From assembly GCA_963970005.1 (NCBI GenBank), contig CAXAMN010025350.1:164611-228610 (forward strand): a stretch of DNA of 64,000 nucleotides, read 5' to 3'. The DNA is from Durusdinium trenchii (Eukaryota > Sar > Dinophyceae > Suessiales > Symbiodiniaceae). How positions within the stretch are numbered: the first letter of the stretch is position 1; every line of letters begins with the position of its first letter. This document shows positions 30,700 to 40,908 of this stretch, piece by piece. Both the position numbers and the translations under genes were made by a program. A model generated the notes under the pieces. The model did not search any database. It saw nothing but the letters and a program-made list of their open reading frames with translations, and was not told where the DNA came from.

Positions 30700-30786
30700 T
30701 TCCAGATCACCGACGTCGCGCGCCGGGCGTTGCACCTGGCATCGGGGCTGGGCTTGGCACCTGGCGCGGTAGCACTTGGATGCGCC
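30700..30786 (+). CDS. Candidate 87-bp internal exon with GTGAGC donor
   Basis: Between GGCGAG and a GTGAGC donor at 30787 lie exactly 29 codons: FQITDVARRALHLASGLGLA then PGAVALGCA. Strong GC3 bias, agreement between frame and splice sites, phase 0-0. Family not recognised. Confidence 0.45.
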
Positions 30787-31420
30787 GTGAGCCAGCAAAA
30801 CAAAACGAGGAGCCCATGAGATGAGATGATGTTTTGGAGGTGGTGTGCGTCACTTTTGCGCTACTGCGAGACTTCGAGCCACTGGGTCGCTGCTGAAGGA
30901 GTTTCTTTTTACCCTCTTCTCTCAGCTTGTCCGCTGAATTGTTCATTGAATGGGGGGATTTCGGCGATGTTAGAGAAGTGATCAGACTCTTAGATGTTTG
31001 GTTAAGTATAGAGCATCCTTTTTGGGCGATTCATGGAGGGGACGACTCCTCAAACAAAACCAAGTCGTTGACTATACTGTGCCGGTGTTGAGCAGTTCTT
31101 GCGTTCAACGCGTCCAAGGACCAGCCGACGGACCATGCACATGACCCTGGCCACTCCAGTGAGGTGACCTGCGGTTGGGCGGACGTACGTGTACCCAGGC
31201 AGAATGACGGACGTATACGTACGTGTCCCTTTTGGGCGCAAGACGGAGGAAAGAGAGAGTGATGAAAGGTTTTCACTGGCTGTTGTGAGGGATGAAGATG
31301 ACATACACAATGATGTTCTTTTATGTTTTTATTTTCAGCAATTCTTCTATTGCTATTCGCAATTGCAATATCGGTCTAAATCTTGAGTTCATGTGAGTCT
31401 ATTCATCCCTGCCGTCGCAG

Positions 31421-31487
31421 GCGAATCACGGTTTGCAAGGACTGGCACCGCGCGAGACATGCAGAGTTCCTGGAGAAGCTTCTCAAC
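31421..31487 (+). CDS. Candidate short internal exon
   Basis: After the pyrimidine-rich acceptor TTCATCCCTGCCGTCGCAG the frame reads RITVCKDWHRARHAEFLEKL then LN, followed by TGA at 31488. The minus strand over the same bases is also open (VHSVEKLLQELCMSRAVPVL), so the strand is not certain; the plus acceptor and the plus-strand neighbours favour this choice. Confidence 0.38.
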
Positions 31488-32006
31488 TGAGTGGACATCG
31501 GGCTGAAGATGCAACGATGTCGCGCCAGGCAGAGGAGAAAGAGCGCCAGGCAGCCTCTTTTGCTTGATTTCTGGGCCATGGCCATGGCCCACGTTTTGTT
31601 CGGGTGGGTGTCCAATCAAGATCCAGTAGGTTTGTGATGGTTTGTGGGGCATACAGTAGTAGTCCATAAATTGGACACTCATTGGACGCCAAAGCTTCAC
31701 CGAACTTCCCCAATCGCTACAGGTCTTACGGACCTCACGCAGAACTGGATCCGGGAAGTTTGGCCAAACAAGAGGGAATCTTGGAGGTTTAACTTGGCCA
31801 GACCGGACTTTTTGGGAATCTATGGCTTTCCGCCTTCTGATCCTTTTTTTCTTCCCTTCTCCATCCCCCAAAACCCATCCCTCCGCCCTCCACCAGAACC
31901 GCTTCCCAACCCATTCCTGCCTGACGCCTGCCTCGGCGGATTTCGGACGCCGTTCCTCCATCGAAGCTCGACCGGGACGCGACGACCGGACGACACGACC
32001 GCTGAG

Positions 32007-32120
32007 GTTGCTGAAGGCTTTGGCACCGATGCTCCTGCAGCGAGTCCACGAGTTCACTCCCCAAGGCGAAGAGACGGCCCGTCTGTCTCTGGCCGTTTTC
32101 GGCCGGCGCGCGTTTGGGGA
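32007..32120 (+). CDS. Candidate internal exon, helical-repeat-like
   Basis: After ACGACCGCTGAG the frame reads LLKALAPMLLQRVHEFTPQG then EETARLSLAVFGRRAFGEA. The LLxALAP...EFTPQ wording recalls the helical repeats of FASTK/OPR-like organellar RNA-binding proteins that are common in dinoflagellates, but a single exon cannot settle this. The end is approximate. Confidence 0.42.
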
Positions 32121-33210
32121 GGCCAGAGACCGGCCGTTTCGAAGCAGCTGAGCTCAGCTCAGATGGCCGTGGGAAAGAACACCGGAGGAAAACGAATCCA
32201 AACCATCCACTCCATCAAATCCGCCTGGTCGTTCAATCCAACACCATTCAATTCCACGGAGTTGGGTGGTTTGAAATTGTTGTGAGACCCCAATTGGAAA
32301 GGGTGAGTGGATGTGACAAAAAGGCTCTCCGAAACCACACCTCCAGTTCCTCGTAACGGCTGGTGGAACTGCTGGAGTAACGGCTGGTAGACCAAACAGA
32401 CTCGGCAAGCCTATGGATCCACTGCCTGTGAGAGGCGATCCGATCGGCCGTTGGCCTCCCCTTTGGCGCCAGTGGTTGGTCCAAAAGACCCCGGTGAAAT
32501 CGGTTGGTTGATTCATCGGTCAGGTGATGCCCCCCACCCAGGTATCCCAGGTCGTAGTGAAGCACCAATAGGTGGAACATGGTGGAAGCAAATCGACGCG
32601 GTCTATTTTAACGATAGCCATGATGTCCAAAAAGGCCATCACTGGGTCACTTCTGTTTGGGGAAGTGCTGGCTTCCCTAAGCGACAGTGCCACCGACCCC
32701 ATGGCAAAACGATGGGCCCTTCACGTTCAGAATCGTTTCCAAAGCATTTATGCAGTAGGCAGATGTATTTCAAGAGTATATTGGTCATGATCCCCATCCA
32801 CCTGACTTCATGCCCATCCAAGTTAGGCACCCGCCGTTGGTTTCGCCAGGCCTTTGCATCACGGCCTACGGCCTGGTAATGATGCGGCCGGGAGCTCCCA
32901 GCTCGCACCGTGACATGCGTGGGCTTGGCATGCGGCGGGTCCAACGGCTGTTGCCCTCAAAGGGCAGCTGTTACAGTGTTGAACCTTGGAGGGCCCTTTT
33001 GGGGAGAAGGGTGCAAATCATGTGCCAATGGGGTCCTTGAGGGGCGCCGGCCGTCCTGGACTAATGCCCTAAATTGGGGGAAGAGGTTGAAGCCTTTTCT
33101 TCTCCCGGTTCCAACCCCCAAATCCACCAAAAGACTCTTGGTGGAAGCTCCCCAAAACGATGGCCGTCGAGTGTCGGCGTTGAGCGGCCGCCCGCCCAGG
33201 CTGAGTGAAG
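32121..33210. other. Intron-like DNA, nothing firmly recognised
   Basis: No exon could be supported. GTTCCTCGTAACGGCTGGT and GGAGTAACGGCTGGTAGAC at 32348-32392 form a short direct repeat. Confidence 0.3.
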
Positions 33211-33400
33211 ACGACAAGCCTTTGATGAGAAGCTCCGTGCGGAGTTCCGCCCAAAAAGCCGTGCGGAGTTCCGGGGTCGGCGGTGTGACCGTTGGGGAAA
33301 GGGTTTCGGGATGGAAGGCGAGACACCTGGTGTTCACGACTTGGATCTTGGTTTGCTCCGCTTTTTGAGAAAGCATCCCGATTCAGGCCTTATTCTCTGA
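33211..33400 (+). CDS. Candidate 3'-terminal exon, unknown protein
   Basis: After GAGTGAAG the frame reads RQAFDEKLRAEFRPKSRAEF, then GFGMEGETPGVHDLDLGLLR and FLRKHPDSGLIL, ending TGA at 33398-33400. The second half is especially protein-like. A second plus frame is also open, so the choice rests on composition. It could be the end of the gene whose exons lie at 29.4-32.1 kb. Confidence 0.38.
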
Positions 33401-34462
33401 ATGTCGTCACTGATCGATGTTCAACTTATAGAACCCCATGAGCCAAGCTTGGTGAGTGTCAAGAAGCTGAAGTCACAGATTTGGAGGAACGAACCTGTCT
33501 CAAACTCGAACTCTGCAGGGGACTACCTGCCCTCCAGGACTCCCTGCCATTCTCACAAGGCTGAAGAAGGGGGGAAAGCTCAGGCCCTAGGTGCTGATTT
33601 CACCATCTGCGGGACTGAGGGACCCCCAGAAAAAGATCTTAAGCAAACAAGACGCACAATCTTCTTTTGAGTCAGTGACTCATGGCGCAATGGCCTCCAA
33701 GCTAGTAGCGATAGCCCTCCAACTATGAAACATGACGAGCCTTGGGGCTGTACAGAGCGAGCTCACACGCCACCCGCAGACTGGCCTGTTCGGTGAGACA
33801 GATCAAGTGCCATGCAGTCCATGCAGTCCATGACCCAACCAGAGAACACGAATCAGGGCAGTCTGAGTCTAACTCTGCCAGTTGGTCAGTCGAAAGTCTG
33901 GAACCACACCTCAGAGCGACCAAACGTTTGGGGAGACCATGGGAGACCGGACCTCATAGCTTCAAACACCACAAGCGGCTCGGTGCACGCGGGCGGTGCA
34001 CGCTCCGGTGCAGCCGGAGATGCGGCTCGGAAGAGAAGACGTTTTTGGGGCTGGCATATCGGTGGGCCCAGGATGTGCCTCCTTGGGCATTAATTTATGG
34101 CATGTGATTAAAGCTTTTAAACAGATGATATATATATATATATCTCATACAGGCGCTCCTATAACTTGAAATAACAACGGAAGTGGACAACGAACTGTTA
34201 GTAGAGGCAACTTGTCATCCAAAGGGCAATTTTCCACTTCCATCATTCTGACAAAGAGCGTAGTGTGTAGTTATCCTTTTCAGCATCCTCAAAAGGTTTT
34301 TTTGGGAGCTTGAGATGAATTCAGCGCAGCCAGCGCTTGCTGAAGCTAGTGGCTGCGCTTCCAATGAGTATCCAACTGGAGACCTAATTTAGTATTTAGT
34401 TTAGGGTTGTCCTCTCACTGACCGCTTCGAAGCAGCTGGAAGACTTCCTCCCACTGTGTCCT
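33401..34462. other. Intergenic-like DNA
   Basis: No exon supported. ATGCAGTCCATGCAGTCCATG at 33811 is a short tandem. A (TA) tract lies at 34129-34146, about 360 bp upstream of the sulfotransferase start. Confidence 0.35.
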
Positions 34463-34480
34463 TCTTTTGGGCTCAAGCTG
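34463..34480 (+). other. Possible relic of the dinoflagellate spliced leader
   Basis: TCTTTTGGGCTCAAG ends 28 bases before the sulfotransferase ATG. The dinoflagellate spliced leader ends ATTTTGGCTCAAG (recalled from the literature). The last eight bases GGCTCAAG are identical and the TTTT run is kept with one extra G. Relic leaders upstream of genes are known in dinoflagellates and indicate reinsertion of processed cDNA. The match is short and could be chance. Confidence 0.3.
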
Positions 34481-34508
34481 CTTAAATGGTGGAGCAACCC
34501 AACTCCAC

Positions 34509-35959
34509 ATGCAGCCTCTTCATGTCCTGCACTTATGGAGTCTGAGTGTGGTGGGCGCTTGGAGTGCGGCACCTGAATGGCCCATAGCCACCTGTGAGGA
34601 GAACGGCCCTGGACTCTTCCAAACGCGCGTGCACCCGCGCAAACGACACCGGCGGCAAGTCCGTCGCGGAGCGCCTAGTAGTTGGCAGCAGCGTGCCTAC
34701 TTGGTGGGCTGCCACCACAAATCAGGCACCGAACTGCTGCGGCACATCATGATGAGGACCTTTGATGTCCTGGGAGGCATGGACTCCTGCAATTACAACA
34801 CCACTGGGGGCCAGCTCACCTCCTTCTCACCCATGAGGAGTGATTGTCAGCTCCACCCTGCGAGGCTTCGTTACGACAATCATGTCTCCGGTGAGGTCAT
34901 CCAAGAGTTACGCGCGCTGACGCAGCACGCCGGCGGCTTTCGTGGGGTTTTGACCGTTCGCGATCCGCTTGAGATGGTGGTCTCGGCGTATGTCTATCAC
35001 CATCGGGGCAACGAGCCGAACACCGGCTTGGGCATGAATATCGCACAGATGGGTCCCGAGAAGGGTGTTCCAGAGATGGCAAGGCGCATGATCAAAACTG
35101 TCCACTACATGGTCGACGCCTACAAAGTGGCCCCACCAGACATGTACATCATTCGCTTTGAGATCATCACGAATAGCTCAAAGAACTTCAATCGCACCAT
35201 TCAGGAGCTCCACACGAAGCATGTTTAAACTCAACAGATTGGACCCCCACTTCTTCCAAAACGCACCACCACCGTCGACTTCTTCCAAAACCCTGGCCTT
35301 CAGTGGGGTTTGGGGATGCCCAAACATCTGGGACTCCCTTCACGCTTCATGCTTCGTCCGCCCTTCTCAACCTAGATGTGTCCTTAAAGCCTGTTCTGGG
35401 GCTCCCAAGTCATCCAAGATCATTCAAGAAACTCATGGAAATGGCTGCGGCCGTTCTCGTGTGGCCTTCAGACCTGGTCATCAGACCCCGAAAGTAGGCG
35501 GACGGCCTCTTCCACTAGGAGTGGCTCATATAGAGGGGCTCGTTGGGGGTCTCAAATCATCTCAAATCTATTAAATATTATAGGTTTTGAGAGCAAGGGC
35601 TGTGATCGGAGCGTTTGGGTTGGTTGGTTTTAATTGGTTTTTCGTTTCTGCAGACTGACCCCCAAATGAGCCTGGATGTGCAGCCTGTGCAGGAGATGGT
35701 CCGCTTCCTCTTTGGAGAGGACATCACCGAGAGGCAGAGACAGGCAATCTTGGATTCCGCCGTGGCCGAAGATCTACAGGCGGGTGAGAATGGGCTCTCC
35801 TGGCATCTCCCCCACAACTCCATGGAACAGGCGGCGTATGGCAACCACACCAACGACGACGAGGACATGATGGAAGCTCGAAACTACCTGCCACTGGTGG
35901 ACCCTGATCTTTTGGCCAAGTTCCAACTCCTTCGGGCTGAACTGGGCTATACAGGCTAG
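34509..35959 (+). CDS. Sulfotransferase-like protein, two exons (34509-35222 and 35654-35959)
   Basis: From ATG 34509 the protein begins MQPLHVLHLWSLSVVGAWSA, a likely signal peptide or type II membrane anchor, as in Golgi sulfotransferases. YLVGCHHKSGTELLRH (about residues 64-79) is the 5'-phosphosulfate-binding loop for PAPS, and VLTVRDPLEMVVSAYVYHHR (about 147-166) is the 3'-phosphate-binding motif with Arg and Ser in place. Exon 1 would end in frame at GTTTAA (35223); exon 2 starts after TTTCGTTTCTGCAG at 35654 in matching phase 0, giving a GT-AG intron of 431 bp. Exon 2 supplies the C-terminal helical part (DVQPVQEMVRFLFGEDITER, LLAKFQLLRAELGYTG) and TAG. Total about 339 residues, normal for the Sulfotransfer_1-type fold. 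It would transfer sulfate from PAPS to a carbohydrate or other acceptor in the secretory pathway; the substrate cannot be told. Confidence 0.8.
35223..35653 (+). other. Intron of the sulfotransferase gene
   Basis: GT at 35223 and TTTCTGCAG at 35653 define a 431-bp intron that keeps the frame. The acceptor has a T-rich tract (GTTTTAATTGGTTTTTCGTT). A later GT or a GC donor within exon 1 cannot be fully excluded. Confidence 0.6.
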
Positions 35960-35981
35960 ACATGCTAAGTCGTCAGACCTA

Positions 35982-36074
35982 TACCAGGGCCCCCGGGGCC
36001 AGGGGTGTCTAATTATAGCTCCGTATAGAGGTTAAGGGGTATCCATTCACCACCCCAAACCGGGGGCCCTGGTA
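35982..36074. mobile_element. MITE-like element, family A, perfect 15-bp inverted ends
   Basis: Left end TACCAGGGCCCCCGG and right end CCGGGGGCCCTGGTA are exact reverse complements; total 93 bp. The interior GGGGTGTCTAATTATAGCTC, TATAGAGGTTAAGGGG and CACCCCAAACC matches the copy at 1520-1618. It lies 22 bases after the sulfotransferase stop codon, so it may sit in the 3' UTR. Confidence 0.65.
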
Positions 36075-36486
36075 CCGAGTCAGTTGGATGCCGAGTCAGT
36101 TGATCCAGAGAACACGATGGCCACAGGTGTCTTGGACCAAGTGTGGGTGGGATCCTGTGCACCGCGGCGGTAGGTGCGCATCCGCATCCGACGGGGTGAA
36201 AAAGACGCGGGGAGAGCGCAGGGAGTGCGCGGCAGGCATGCGTGCGTGGCAGGTGGGGGGGAGGTGTTTGGACTGTGGCCAGGGTTCAGATCATCAAATT
36301 GATCACCCTATAACTCGTGGCCAAGCATGGTACGTTTTTGGTCTGAATACCACAAAGCATCAGCCGGAACCGAGCTGCGTGATGGATTTTCCATACGGCA
36401 CCACCAGGTCGTGCCCCATTCTTTTGAATGGCTGAACTGAATGCATCCGGGTGTTTGTGGACGATTATGGTTTATTGTTTATTGGA
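36075..36486. other. Non-coding DNA downstream of the sulfotransferase
   Basis: No exon supported; GC-rich then mixed composition. Confidence 0.3.
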
Positions 36487-36663
36487 CCATCCTGGGCTCA
36501 AAGAGCTCGAAACGATTCCGATCTTCCCGTCCGATTCATGAACCAGTTCCGCCAAAGGTGGACGGACGTGCCGAATGGTTGTTGGCATGTGGATGCATGT
36601 GGCAACACCCCCCGCATCCAACTCTACGTGTTGCCCTGCATCCTGGAGCAGTGCTACATAAGA
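36487..36663 (+). CDS. Candidate exon, unknown protein
   Basis: The frame reads SDLPVRFMNQFRQRWTDVPN, then GCWHVDACGNTPRIQLYVLP and CILEQCYIRSI. Composition is protein-like with three Cys. The acceptor may be CTGGGCTCAAAG at about 36500; the donor is unclear. No family recognised. Confidence 0.35.
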
Positions 36664-36859
36664 TCCATTCATTCGAAGGACTAGCCAGGACACCCCCAAC
36701 CAGGAGTTCCACTCCCAACATGGGTGCCGAACATTCGAGGGTGACCGGGTGTCCACATCGATGTGCCATGGATGTGACTCAAACCTGGTTTTGCATCGGG
36801 TGATTTTGTGATTTTCCCCGAACTGGTTCAATCCATGCAAATCCCCCAACCGGGGAATA

Positions 36860-36986
36860 GATAGGGCCTGTCCGTTCTTACCTGTAACAGTCAGTCAACA
36901 AAGAACATCATCATTTTCTTCACGTTCGGCCTGCAACCAGGCCCCATCATCATCCACTGGGCCCCGAATAAAATGGATAGACCCCA
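36860..36986. repeat. Dispersed repeat family B
   Basis: Same ordered blocks as 7227-7353: GATAGGGCCTGT, CCGTTCTTACCTGTAACAG, TTCTTCACGTTC, CCTGCAACCAGGCC, CATCATCATCCACTGGGCCC, ATAGACCCC. Confidence 0.5.
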
Positions 36987-37211
36987 AGGAACAGATGTGT
37001 TTGATAGTCGTGTCTGATAGTCGTTCCAGGATGTCCCAGGACTGTCTCCGTGCACGACGTGTCGAGGGTGTGGGGTCGAAGGAGAGCTCGGTCCGACCCG
37101 TTTGGACCTGTCTGGGACGGCCATGTCGGACCTGCCGTGAAACCACCACGGCCGGTGGTGCCGGGGGGGGTCGGCCTCGTCCGGGCAGTCCGTCCGACCA
37201 CACCCGGTCTG

Positions 37212-37294
37212 GCCGAGTCCGCCGAGGCGAAGGCGCCGCAGGGTGACCCGTGCGGCGCCCGCGCTCGCGGCCAGCGGCTGGAATGGGACTCCAA
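37212..37294 (+). CDS. Candidate short exon
   Basis: After GGTCTGGCCGAG the frame reads SAEAKAPQGDPCGARARGQR then LEWDSK, ending at GTAGTT. Strong GC bias. The minus strand is also open here, so support is weak. Confidence 0.28.
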
Positions 37295-37842
37295 GTAGTT
37301 TCAGCCATCCCAGTGCAAGCGGTGTGTGGCGACCAGATGCGACCAGCAGCCCGGCAGCAAAAGCGAACAGTTTTGACATTCAAAGTTGAACGTCCAATGT
37401 TCATGAAATCCACCAAACACTCATGGGACTGCCGGGACGGACTGCCGCCCCAGAGGCCGACCCCCCTGGCACCACCCCTCGCCGTTTCTCAGGCAGGTCC
37501 GACATGGCAGTCCCATGGGTTGCTTTCCACGTGCAACACCCGACCCGGCTCGGGGGGGTGGAATCCCGCCTGAGGATGGTCGGGATGTCAGTCAGTGATA
37601 GGTAGGACGTGGGAGTGACATGTAGTTTTCCTGTTGAAAGGTTGCCAAGGCCTTGAAGGTTCACCATCACCGTTACTAACAGATCATCAACATCCTCATC
37701 TGCCTCACTTACCATGATCTTCCTCATCATCGTCATGTGCATCACCCCGTACGACACGTGCGTCACACGTCCGTGGATTGCCCATGAACCACGAGACCCT
37801 CTAAAGTTATGAGATCTTCACAGCCACAAGACTGGAGTAGTC
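37295..37842. other. Non-coding DNA before the LINE-like element
   Basis: Contains CATC/CATCAT-rich sequence at 37670-37745. ATGGGACTGCCGGGACGG near 37423 and CATGGCAGTCCCATGGG near 37504 are partly inverted. No exon supported. Confidence 0.35.
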
Positions 37843-38048
37843 AAAATAGTTTTTTTTTTAATCATGTTTTTATAGTCTATTTATCGTTTGGCGTTATCAT
37901 TTTTTTTAATCATTTCTTATCCGCTCTTGCATTTGGTTTATCGTTTGCTTATCATTTTGTTATCGTTTGCTTATCATTTTTTTATGGTTTTGCTTATCAT
38001 TGTTTATTGTTTTATTATCATTTTGTTTTCGTATTGTTTATCATAAGG
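37843..38048. repeat. Left AT-rich arm of the LINE-like element
   Basis: T-rich tract made of repeated TTATCATTTT, TTATCGTTTG and TTTATTG motifs. The reverse complement of the same motifs forms the tract at 53433-53640 beyond the last ORF. It may be the element's 5' end, an unrelated T-rich tail of another insertion, or a true inverted arm. Confidence 0.55.
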
Positions 38049-38206
38049 TTTGGCTCTGGTCCGGGGTGGGAAGTTCCCCCTCACACTTCGGACAGCACTA
38101 GCCGGTAGCCTTAGGGCCGCGCCGACTGCATTTTGCATGGTCTGCGTGGTTCGATCCTACGTGACCTTCTTTATTGTCCTGATCCTCGCACTTCTTTGTT
38201 TGCAAT

Positions 38207-39248
38207 TTGCCGGACACGAAACGCCAAGAACCAGTTTGGCACAGAAATCAAAGAAGGAGGAGAAAAGCTGCACGCAAGACCTTGAAAGCCTGGAAACAAG
38301 GCCGCAAGGTATCAAAGCATCGCCTTCGAGGTGCAACAACTCGTGTTGTCTTGCACCACGGCAGTTCATTGCCGGGCCAGATATCCACAATGCCTCTCAG
38401 GTGGATTTGTCAGTGTGGTCAGAAGAATGCCCCCAAAGCTCTCTATTGTCTCCTGCGGAGAGCATTATACGGCAGTAGATTGGAAGCGAGATCGATCGAA
38501 GTCTCAAAAGCGGAAAGAGCAAGATCCTTTTACGCCTCCACCCAGGAAGGAAACCAAGAGCAAGGGGAGATCACAGACCACACCAGCATTACCACCCTCG
38601 CCGAGACTACCACCACCGCCTGCTCCTCCAGGTGGGGTAGAAGGCAATGCCGCTACAGTGGATATTCAGCAACACCTGGCAGCTATCAGAAGCTACTATG
38701 GGACTGCAGCAACTTCGAGCTTGGCAAAGGAGATTCAAACCCTGGAGCAGAGAGGAGAATCGAGTCCTCGCCTGACACATGGGCATCTTTCCAAACTTGG
38801 GAAGGCCCAAAAGCAGGTGGAGCTCTGCAAACAGGAAGTGCAAAAAGCCGACAAAGATTGGCAGGCCTTTGCATTAAAAGCGAAGAACAGCATGCAAGAG
38901 CGATGTGCAGTTTATCAACGGGACAGAGGGAAGGCCAAAGCTGCACTTGTCGAGGCAACAGAGACGCAGGTGAAGCACGTAGCTTCTGCACTAAGGACAA
39001 ATATCAGTGTGGAAGACGAGGGGGATGCAATCCCCACTCTCGAGGAGATGCAGAGGATGCTTGGCAAAATCGAGGAATCGGAGCTCATAGACGACGACGA
39101 AATGCAAGAAGACATGGAGGAAGAGCTGGTCGCAGACAAAACTGCAGAACCAGCAGTTGCTCTGAGGGCATTTCGAAGAGCCATTCCTCGGTCGGGCAAA
39201 GCTGCAGGTGCTGCATCGCCTCCCAAGGAGTCAGGCAGACTCACTTGA
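38207..39248 (+). CDS. LINE ORF1: RanBP2-type zinc finger and coiled coil (one frameshift)
   Basis: The frame from about 38207 begins PDTKRQEPVWHRNQRRRRKA (basic) and reaches WICQCGQKNAPKALYC, half of a RanBP2-type zinc finger (W-x-C-x2-C...N...C-x2-C). A one-base shift near 38450 continues in the other frame as CGEHYTAVDW, supplying the last Cys, then Lys/Pro-rich sequence (FTPPPRKETKSKG, SPRLPPPPAPPGG) and a helical region (SSLAKEIQTLEQRGE, KLGKAQKQVELCKQEVQKAD, IPTLEEMQRMLGKIEESEL) ending TGA at 39246-39248. Zinc finger plus coiled coil is usual for LINE ORF1 RNA chaperones. The start is uncertain. Confidence 0.55.
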
Positions 39249-40908
39249 AGCAAGCTGTGGAGAAAAAGGAAAAAGGGGAAAAGGCAGATGTAGATCCAGC
39301 AGAGACCAAGTGATATTCAGCCATGAAGAATGGGGATGCTCTCATGTAGCTGATTGTTGTCAGAATGGTCCGTTGGCGCCATTTTTGAAGGCACGCCTTT
39401 GGACGGATAGCTATAACTGCTGGAGTGAAGGCTCATTTTGCCACCCTTTTCTACAAACATCCAGAGAAATCGATAATGGAGTAGTGCAAAGACGGGAACG
39501 CCTAAGAGGCATTCCCAGGCTTTCTGTGCTACTTCGTGCCTCTGATTTTCCCCATTGTCTTGCCAGACTTGAAAGGCCAGTAATCAGTTCGTTCGAGACG
39601 CATCCAAGGGTTAATGATTCAAGGTGGGAGCAGTGTCATGTCGATGACTTCGCGGATGAGGTTATCGCACAAGCAATGCTCTTTTGCTGTCTTGAACTAA
39701 TCGCCTTATTCGGGTCTGGAATTTATGCATGTTGGGAAACTTGGTGTCGGTTTAGAGTAGACAGAAAAAAGCCAACTCCACCTCGATCGCATAGTTGTCA
39801 TAGAATCAACAGAAGGCAAATGAAAGCAATAGTCCTGATTTTCCTTTGCTTGGATTTTGTAGGTGTGAGAGCCAGGATCCATGCCGAGACTTATGCTTTG
39901 TCTTCTGATATCCAACCTACTAAGAGAACGGATAGTACAGTCCACTTCGAAGCAGAACACGAGGTCATGTCGCTTATGGAAAGGTCAGATGCGAGTGATT
40001 TCGGTCCACCTCTACAAGAAAGCGAAAGTGGAACTCAGGGTTTTCAATCGCATCTTGTCGCGGTGCACGGAGCAGTGGTTTTAGGACGTGAAGCAGAGGT
40101 CGGCGACTTACTGAGGGCATTCCTGACCGAGTCTGCTGTACGACTACCAGAGGTGGATCCTTTGGTGCTTGACACATATTTCGTATCTAGGTGGCACAGA
40201 ATCAACAAGACACCAAGACGAATCAGTTGCTATAAAGCTCTCAACTGGCAGAATGCATTGCTAGCTGCATGGCTTCCAAGGGGAGATAATAGCTTCGTCA
40301 CTGTCTTTATGGCACAAATGCATTCTATCATCATTCCCAGAGAAGATGATTTGATTCATGCAAGACCTCTCTTGGTGGACGTCATGGCACACATCACGGT
40401 GCGATGTGGAGTCTGGGCTGAGAGAAACTCAAAGGTTCGTGACATTTTCTTAGGTACGGAGTTCGATGCCTTTTGCAACCACCATTGCCAAATGGCCTGT
40501 TGGAATGGAAATGACTATGTGATTTTTGATTGGGAGGACACTGTAGAAGCAAGAGCAGGTGCTTATTGTAGGTTGAGCCGTGCTATCTCCTGTGCCGGTG
40601 TTTCCAGGAAGCGCAAGGCAGTGTCACTTGGAACGACACTGTTGCAGAATGGCAGCCAGCTGAGCACTGAAGAACAGAGCCTCTTTCAAATCGATCTCAC
40701 GATACACAGCTTGTTCCTTGAACAATTTAATGCCATCTTCGAGACTCGCAGGTTCTTAAGATTCATTCGCCATGGGAGAGACTCTCAGGAAAGGCGACTG
40801 CATTCTCGACAAGTTCCGGTCTCGGAGAGGAATCGTGCCCATTGGAGAATTTTCACGCGAAGAGTGGCCGCAATAACTAGTTGCAATGCACAGTCAATTG
40901 CAACGTAG
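39208..40908 (+). CDS. LINE upstream modular ORF, segment 1
   Basis: Open for 566 codons; the coding character is clear from about 39320. It has two hydrophobic stretches: AMLFCCLELIALFGSGIYAC and MKAIVLIFLCLDFVGVRA. Further on are DVMAHITVRCGVWAERN and NDYVIFDWEDTVEARAGAYC, the latter with a V-x-x-R-x-G-x-Y-x-R-L-like end that recurs in later segments (PVRQGLYLRLLEV near 43010; KVPSGTYVSLKG near 45270). No known domain recognised. It overlaps the next segment by 23 bases in another frame. Confidence 0.5.
   Translation: MLHRLPRSQADSLEASCGEKGKRGKGRCRSSRDQVIFSHEEWGCSHVADCCQNGPLAPFLKARLWTDSYNCWSEGSFCHPFLQTSREIDNGVVQRRERLRGIPRLSVLLRASDFPHCLARLERPVISSFETHPRVNDSRWEQCHVDDFADEVIAQAMLFCCLELIALFGSGIYACWETWCRFRVDRKKPTPPRSHSCHRINRRQMKAIVLIFLCLDFVGVRARIHAETYALSSDIQPTKRTDSTVHFEAEHEVMSLMERSDASDFGPPLQESESGTQGFQSHLVAVHGAVVLGREAEVGDLLRAFLTESAVRLPEVDPLVLDTYFVSRWHRINKTPRRISCYKALNWQNALLAAWLPRGDNSFVTVFMAQMHSIIIPREDDLIHARPLLVDVMAHITVRCGVWAERNSKVRDIFLGTEFDAFCNHHCQMACWNGNDYVIFDWEDTVEARAGAYCRLSRAISCAGVSRKRKAVSLGTTLLQNGSQLSTEEQSLFQIDLTIHSLFLEQFNAIFETRRFLRFIRHGRDSQERRLHSRQVPVSERNRAHWRIFTRRVAAITSCNAQSIAT

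Noticed and set aside
31389..31502. Minus-strand exon VHSVEKLLQELCMSRAV
   Set aside because: Plausible, but the plus strand has the better polypyrimidine acceptor and fits plus-strand neighbours; kept as the alternative.
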